Shown here: positions 6,908 to 9,831 of the stretch, piece after piece
Position numbering within the stretch: the stretch's first letter is position 1
Layout of the letters: each line of letters starts with the position of its first letter
Source: Omnitrophica bacterium RIFCSPLOWO2_01_FULL_45_10b
Lineage (GTDB): Bacteria; Omnitrophota; Omnitrophia; Omnitrophales; Danuiimicrobiaceae
Direction: 5' to 3'
DNA length: 9,831 nucleotides
NCBI GenBank assembly: GCA_001804205.1
Contig: MHFM01000020.1
Span: 1,391-11,221, forward strand
Made by a program: the position numbers and the translations under genes
The notes under the pieces: model-generated
The model's input: the letters and a program-made list of their open reading frames with translations, nothing else
The model's database searches: none
What the model was told of the DNA's origin: nothing

Positions 6908-7890
6908 GAAACGCTGGCTCCTCTTAATTGTTTGGCCACCTGGCTTAAAAGCTCTGCTTTTTTCCGAGCATTCACGCGAGGAAGAAATTCAAGGGAATGG
7001 CTGGTGGAAAGCCACAAGTGATCGATGTTAATATGTTCTCCAAGCTGATGAACCGCATGGGATAAATCCGAATCGGATTCCATTTTTGTATTGCGCGTAT
7101 CGACGATGCCGGCCATCATTTTTTTGGTACATTGCCCTGTTTTCAGAACATCCCAGTTTTTATGGCCTTTGGTTAATTCAAGCCCGATCCGTTCGACATT
7201 CACCCCTAAGATCTTTGGGTAAATTCCATCCAAAGATCCAAAATTAAGTTGAAGAGTTTTCTCTGCTTTGGAAAGCTGTGCCGTCACAATTTCATAAATT
7301 TTCAGAAAAAGGGGCATATCTTGCTTATGATTTAATATCGCCGGCTCATCAAACTGAATATAGCGGCAACCTGCTTCTTCAAGTGCTTCGGCCTCACGAT
7401 GAATGATGTGAGCCAAATCAAAAGCCAATTGTTTAAATTCGCGGTAAAACCGGTTTCGCGTGAGTTTCGATAATGTATACGGCCCTGTTAAAATCGCTCG
7501 AACCGGCTTTGAGCTTCGTTCCTGCGCAAATTGATAATCGGGGAGAAGCGTCGGTTTGACAAATTCAAGGCGGCTTTCTGCAATCGGCTGACGATAAAAG
7601 GTGTTGGTGTCAAAATAACGGATAAGACCGCTGATTTCAAAACCGGAAATCCTTCCGGCCAAATAAGTCAGCGGATCACTCCAACGGATCAAGCCGTCCG
7701 TAACAATATCAAGGCCTGCTTCGATTTGCTGGCGAATGACCTCTTCGGTAACTGTATTTTTGACTTCTTCTAAGTCTTCCTCGGTAATTTCTTCTTTGTC
7801 AAATTGGTGAAGCGCTCGCCTTAACTTTTGTTCTTCAGTTGTATCGCCAATTTTGGGATACGCCCCTGCTATTGTTGTTTCCACTGCCAT
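6904..7890 (-). CDS. MetE N-terminal-domain-like protein, zinc ligands absent
   Basis: A 328-residue MetE-family barrel protein. It is homologous to the downstream catalytic protein (shared FEISGLIR/FEISGLVR, LTGPYT, YIQFDEPA/YIQIDEPA, GIYPK/KIYPK) but lacks its chemistry. His206-x-Cys208 is replaced by Leu/Asn/Phe near 215-217, the Cys291 position is His298 (STSHSL) and the catalytic His is Arg266 (DTRN). Those replacements resemble the N-terminal half of E. coli MetE, which reads NGRN and WVASSCSLLHSP at the same places and has no zinc. YPKIG (11-15) and KLRRAL (22-27) recall the folate-binding YPRIG/KRELK start of that domain. I infer a separate N-domain subunit that assists folate binding. 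The ATG at 7890 is chosen: AGAAAGGA precedes it by 4 nt and VETTIAGAYPKIG is the family start. An upstream in-frame ATG at 7974 would translate the palindromic repeat (SSPRKRGS) and is rejected. Confidence 0.88.
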   Translation of the reverse strand: MAVETTIAGAYPKIGDTTEEQKLRRALHQFDKEEITEEDLEEVKNTVTEEVIRQQIEAGLDIVTDGLIRWSDPLTYLAGRISGFEISGLIRYFDTNTFYRQPIAESRLEFVKPTLLPDYQFAQERSSKPVRAILTGPYTLSKLTRNRFYREFKQLAFDLAHIIHREAEALEEAGCRYIQFDEPAILNHKQDMPLFLKIYEIVTAQLSKAEKTLQLNFGSLDGIYPKILGVNVERIGLELTKGHKNWDVLKTGQCTKKMMAGIVDTRNTKMESDSDLSHAVHQLGEHINIDHLWLSTSHSLEFLPRVNARKKAELLSQVAKQLRGASVS

Positions 7891-7914
7891 GAAATCCTTT
7901 CTATAATAAATCCT

Positions 7915-7972
7915 GTCATTCCCGCATGCTTTAAGCGGGAATCTAATGGATCCCCGCTTTCGCGGGGATGAC
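7915..7972 (-). repeat. nested palindromic REP-like element, copy B (inverted relative to copy A)
   Basis: A 58-nt element with terminal arms GTCATTCCCG (7915-7924) and CGGGGATGAC (7963-7972, one mismatch). It has hairpin ATTCCCGC/GCGGGAAT with loop ATGCTTTAA (7918-7942) and hairpin ATCCCCGC/GCGGGGAT with loop TTTC (7950-7969). Read on the minus strand the order is loop GAAA, TTAGATTCCCG, loop TTAAAGCAT, the same as copy A on the plus strand. It fills most of the 94-nt gap between the ferredoxin stop and the first metE-like gene, ending about 24 nt before that start. Confidence 0.9.
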
Positions 7973-7984
7973 AATTCTATTTAC

Positions 7985-8221
7985 TCAATCTTCCCCGTCA
8001 TCTCCAATCGAATCAACGGGGCACTCTAACTTTGCTTGCGCGCAAAGTTTTCCTTCCTCTAACGTCTGAGGCTGTTTTGAAACGAAACTATAACTTGCTT
8101 CAGCATTTCTTGAGAAGTTAGCCGGAGCTGTCTGGCGGCACAAATCGCAGTCAATGCAGGTCTTATCAACGTAATACTTCCCCGCAACGCTTTCAGGTAA
8201 TTTCTGAGTGCGGTTCGCCAT
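7985..8221 (-). CDS. small single-cluster [4Fe-4S] ferredoxin
   Basis: A 78-residue soluble electron carrier. CIDCDLC (22-28) gives Cys22, Cys25 and Cys28, and ECPVDSIGDDG (66-76) gives Cys67 followed by Pro, the four-ligand pattern of a single [4Fe-4S] cluster. Cys60 is an extra cysteine seven residues before Cys67. The rest is acidic with a start GKYYVD, like the 75-80-residue ferredoxins of many anaerobes and candidate phyla. No second cluster motif is present. An in-frame stop lies directly before the ATG, fixing the start. The Shine-Dalgarno is imperfect (GAGGCGGA, within 8231-8238). A separate promoter lies at 8255-8283. The 2-oxoacid oxidoreductase genes just upstream are natural partners, as that enzyme reduces ferredoxin; this link is inferred from proximity. 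Confidence 0.92.
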   Translation of the reverse strand: MANRTQKLPESVAGKYYVDKTCIDCDLCRQTAPANFSRNAEASYSFVSKQPQTLEEGKLCAQAKLECPVDSIGDDGED

Positions 8222-8225
8222 TTAA

Positions 8226-8250
8226 GTCATTCCGCCTCTGGCGAATAATG
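8226..8250. repeat. possible degenerate half copy of the palindromic element
   Basis: GTCATTCCGCC TCT GGCGAATAATG begins with the same GTCATTC as copies A and B. It can form a short stem, CGCC/GGCG extended by ATT/AAT past one bulged C. It ends 4 nt from the ferredoxin ATG, so it would form the ferredoxin leader and overlap its ribosome site. The match is too short to be sure of common origin. Confidence 0.3.
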
Positions 8251-8254
8251 GGGT

Positions 8255-8283
8255 ATTGTATTGATTTTGTGGTCTGGTTGCAA
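8255..8283 (-). promoter_or_regulatory. predicted sigma70-type promoter for ferredoxin and downstream genes
   Basis: On the minus strand, TTGCAA (8278-8283) and TACAAT (8255-8260) are spaced by exactly 17 nt. The -10 matches five of six consensus bases and the -35 four of six. It lies in the 91-nt gap after the CBS gene. A start near 8248 would give a leader of about 27 nt. No terminator-like hairpin with a T run was seen between the CBS gene and this promoter. Confidence 0.5.
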
Positions 8284-8312
8284 CTTAAAATCTCGGATGA
8301 AAAGAGCGGCGC

Positions 8313-8873
8313 TTAAGTGGATTTACGCCTCCGTGAAAGATAACCTAAAACGTCTTTGATAATAATAATACTATGAGGAGTACCGTCCTCCGCTAAAACC
8401 GGAACGTGGCGAAAACCTCCCATTGCCATTTTATTCACAACATACGCAATGGGGTCCGTAGCCCGTACATACTCGGGATTTCGCGTCATCACGGTTCCAA
8501 CTTTTACTTTGGTAAGGTCTTGATATTTTCCCGCAACGCGCCAGAGCAAATCGCGGTTGCTTAAAATTCCCACTAACTTTTTCCGTTCATAAACCAAAAT
8601 GCAGTTTTTATTTTCTTTTTGGAAAATCCGGACCACTTTTTGAACGGAATCTGAAGGACTGCAGACCAACAAGTCTTTGCCTGTTAATAATGCGGCGACG
8701 GGTGTGGTCATAATGGCTGTTTGCAATTTATCGCCTTGATTGGGCTTTGGCAAACCCGTTTGCATCAGAGAATGAAAACACTGATCGCAACGGTCCATGC
8801 CCAAGATGTTCGCGAACCCGCAGGAGGGGCACTTCACGCTTGGTTTATTTAACGGTCCAGGTGTCTCGGCCAT
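8313..8873 (-). CDS. zinc-ribbon plus tandem CBS domain protein
   Basis: A 186-residue protein of unknown specific role. An N-terminal four-cysteine zinc ribbon (Cys15, Cys18, Cys29, Cys32; CPSCGF and CDQC) precedes a short linker. Two CBS domains follow, about 54-110 (VCSPSDSVQKVVRIF, LVGILSNRDLL) and 119-182 (VGTVMTRNP, FRHVPVLAEDG, IIIIKDVLGYL). CBS pairs usually bind adenine nucleotides and sense energy state; the ribbon may contact protein or nucleic acid. No transmembrane segment or enzyme domain is seen. The ATG at 8873 lies inside the end of the oxoacid oxidoreductase beta gene (29-bp overlap, different frame) and has AAGGAA 7 nt ahead. A GTG at codon 13 would remove the overlap but has no Shine-Dalgarno; any start beyond codon 15 would lose ribbon cysteines. 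The coupling suggests a function tied to the oxidoreductase, which is inference. Confidence 0.88.
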   Translation of the reverse strand: MAETPGPLNKPSVKCPSCGFANILGMDRCDQCFHSLMQTGLPKPNQGDKLQTAIMTTPVAALLTGKDLLVCSPSDSVQKVVRIFQKENKNCILVYERKKLVGILSNRDLLWRVAGKYQDLTKVKVGTVMTRNPEYVRATDPIAYVVNKMAMGGFRHVPVLAEDGTPHSIIIIKDVLGYLSRRRKST

Positions 8874-9831
8874 AAATTAATTCCTTCAAATCTCCTTTGC
8901 CTCTTTTCTTGATGGCATCTTGCACTTGGGATTCTAACATTTCATCGTACGTAGGTTTCGTAATGTTTCGAAATACCCCAAATGGTACCGGCATTTCGGG
9001 ATGCTCCATCTGAGTTAGAATATAAGCATAATTTGGTTCCGGATCATTTTCGTTATGAACCAAAAGGTCTTTCGCATCCATTCCTTCTTGATAAGGCACA
9101 ACTTCGGTTTTGAGGCCGTTCAAACGAATGGCTTTGTCCTTTGATTTTCCAAAGACAAGAGGTTTTCCGTGTTCGAGCATCACCATGCGGTCGTCCCGGT
9201 TGTCTCGGCCCGTTACGGGCTCGAAAGCTTTGTCGTTGAAAATATTGCAGTTTTGATAAATTTCAACGAACGAAATTCCTTTGTGTTTCATCGCACGCTC
9301 GAAAACAGAACCCATATGAGCGGGAATGCTGTCCAAAGTCCGCGCGATAAATGTGGCCTCAGAGGCAATCGCAATGCACAGCGCATTGATGGGATAATCA
9401 ATGGAACCTAATGGGGACGACTTTGTCACTTGTCCAATCGGTGAGGTCGGTGAATATTGGCCTTTCGTTAAACCATAGATTCTATTGTTCACGAGAAGAA
9501 TATTAAAATTGATGTTTCGGCGCATCGAGTGAATCAAATGATTGCCCCCGATACTTAAACCGTCTCCGTCTCCCGTAATCACCCAAATGGAAAGGTCGGA
9601 ATTAACACAACGCAGGCCGGTTGCAATCGTCGGCGCTCTGCCGTGAATCGAATGAAAACCGTAATTATTCATGTAATAAGGGAAACGGCTTGAGCAGCCG
9701 ATTCCGGAAACAAACACATATTTTTCCTTCGGCAAATCAAATTTTGAAAGAGTGCGTTGCATCGTCGCCAGAATCGAATAATCCCCGCAGCCTGGGCACC
9801 AGCGTACTTCCTGGCCGGAAACACAATCCTC
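8845..9831 (-). CDS. korB: 2-oxoacid:ferredoxin oxidoreductase beta subunit, probably 2-oxoglutarate type (start outside window)
   Basis: The last 328 codons of the thiamine-diphosphate subunit; the frame is open to the right edge, so a start inside the window at 9762 would wrongly remove the WCPGCGD motif. The alpha/beta enzyme oxidatively decarboxylates a 2-oxoacid to acyl-CoA and reduces ferredoxin, or works in reverse in reductive carbon fixation. Numbered from the edge: WCPGCGDY (11-18), GIGCSS (43-48) and YQNCN (Cys195) supply the four Cys expected for a [4Fe-4S] cluster. HGRA is at 63-66. GDGDGLSIGGNH (87-98) and NNRIYGLTKGQYSPTS (115-130) form the ThDP/Mg site. The YGLTKGQ(Y)SPTS form is typical of KorB-like beta subunits, but pyruvate cannot be excluded. 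Only about 10-20 N-terminal residues should be missing. The alpha subunit is expected just beyond the right edge. Confidence 0.93.
   Translation of the reverse strand, partial: EDCVSGQEVRWCPGCGDYSILATMQRTLSKFDLPKEKYVFVSGIGCSSRFPYYMNNYGFHSIHGRAPTIATGLRCVNSDLSIWVITGDGDGLSIGGNHLIHSMRRNINFNILLVNNRIYGLTKGQYSPTSPIGQVTKSSPLGSIDYPINALCIAIASEATFIARTLDSIPAHMGSVFERAMKHKGISFVEIYQNCNIFNDKAFEPVTGRDNRDDRMVMLEHGKPLVFGKSKDKAIRLNGLKTEVVPYQEGMDAKDLLVHNENDPEPNYAYILTQMEHPEMPVPFGVFRNITKPTYDEMLESQVQDAIKKRGKGDLKELIYGRDTWTVK

Noticed and set aside
7891..7974. N-terminal extension of the first MetE-like gene starting at 7974 (MSSPRKRGS...)
   Set aside because: These codons translate palindromic copy B; SSPRKRGS-type peptides are a known artefact of such repeats. 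The ATG at 7890 has a ribosome site and matches the family start.
7891..7984. Riboswitch (SAM or cobalamin) or promoter ahead of the first metE-like gene
   Set aside because: The 94-nt gap is almost filled by palindromic copy B. TATTAT at 7903-7908 has no -35 partner at proper distance, and no riboswitch core is visible.

Overview
All recognisable genes in this window lie on the minus strand, so the biological order runs from high to low coordinates. The DNA is of moderate GC, densely packed and AT-rich between genes. Gene content suggests a bacterium with ferredoxin-based oxoacid metabolism and full aspartate-family amino acid synthesis. It carries a 2-oxoacid:ferredoxin oxidoreductase, an ApgM-like protein in the homoserine kinase position and a citramalate synthase. 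An uncultivated lineage such as Omnitrophota or a relative would fit, but this is a weak inference from gene order and style.

Region 1 (9831-8313): the nearly complete beta subunit of a 2-oxoglutarate-type ferredoxin oxidoreductase. It overlaps by 29 bases a small protein made of a zinc ribbon and two CBS domains.

Region 2 (8283-5381): a good sigma70-like promoter precedes a single-cluster ferredoxin gene. Next come two adjacent MetE-family genes that overlap by ATGA, then a Bcp/PrxQ peroxiredoxin. The first MetE-like protein resembles the non-catalytic N-terminal half of MetE and lacks the His-x-Cys zinc ligands. The second has the full catalytic C-terminal site, so the pair looks like a split MetE. 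Two copies of a nested palindromic, REP-like element flank the pair, and they are in opposite orientation to each other.

Region 3 (5358-1): a second sigma70-like promoter precedes a tight operon: hom (homoserine dehydrogenase), thrC (threonine synthase), an ApgM-superfamily protein where homoserine kinase is expected, lysC (aspartate kinase) and the first 166 codons of cimA (citramalate synthase). Gaps are at most 4 nt. Together these make threonine from aspartate (asd is not in the window) and feed isoleucine synthesis through both threonine and citramalate.

Most notable points: the ApgM-like protein has lost several expected metal ligands; lysC contains an internal Shine-Dalgarno plus ATG at the place where some bacteria start a separate regulatory beta subunit; MetE is split; and the palindromic elements form an inverted pair around the metE genes. 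No stretch above 300 bases lacks a gene. No tRNA, rRNA, CRISPR array or insertion sequence was seen.
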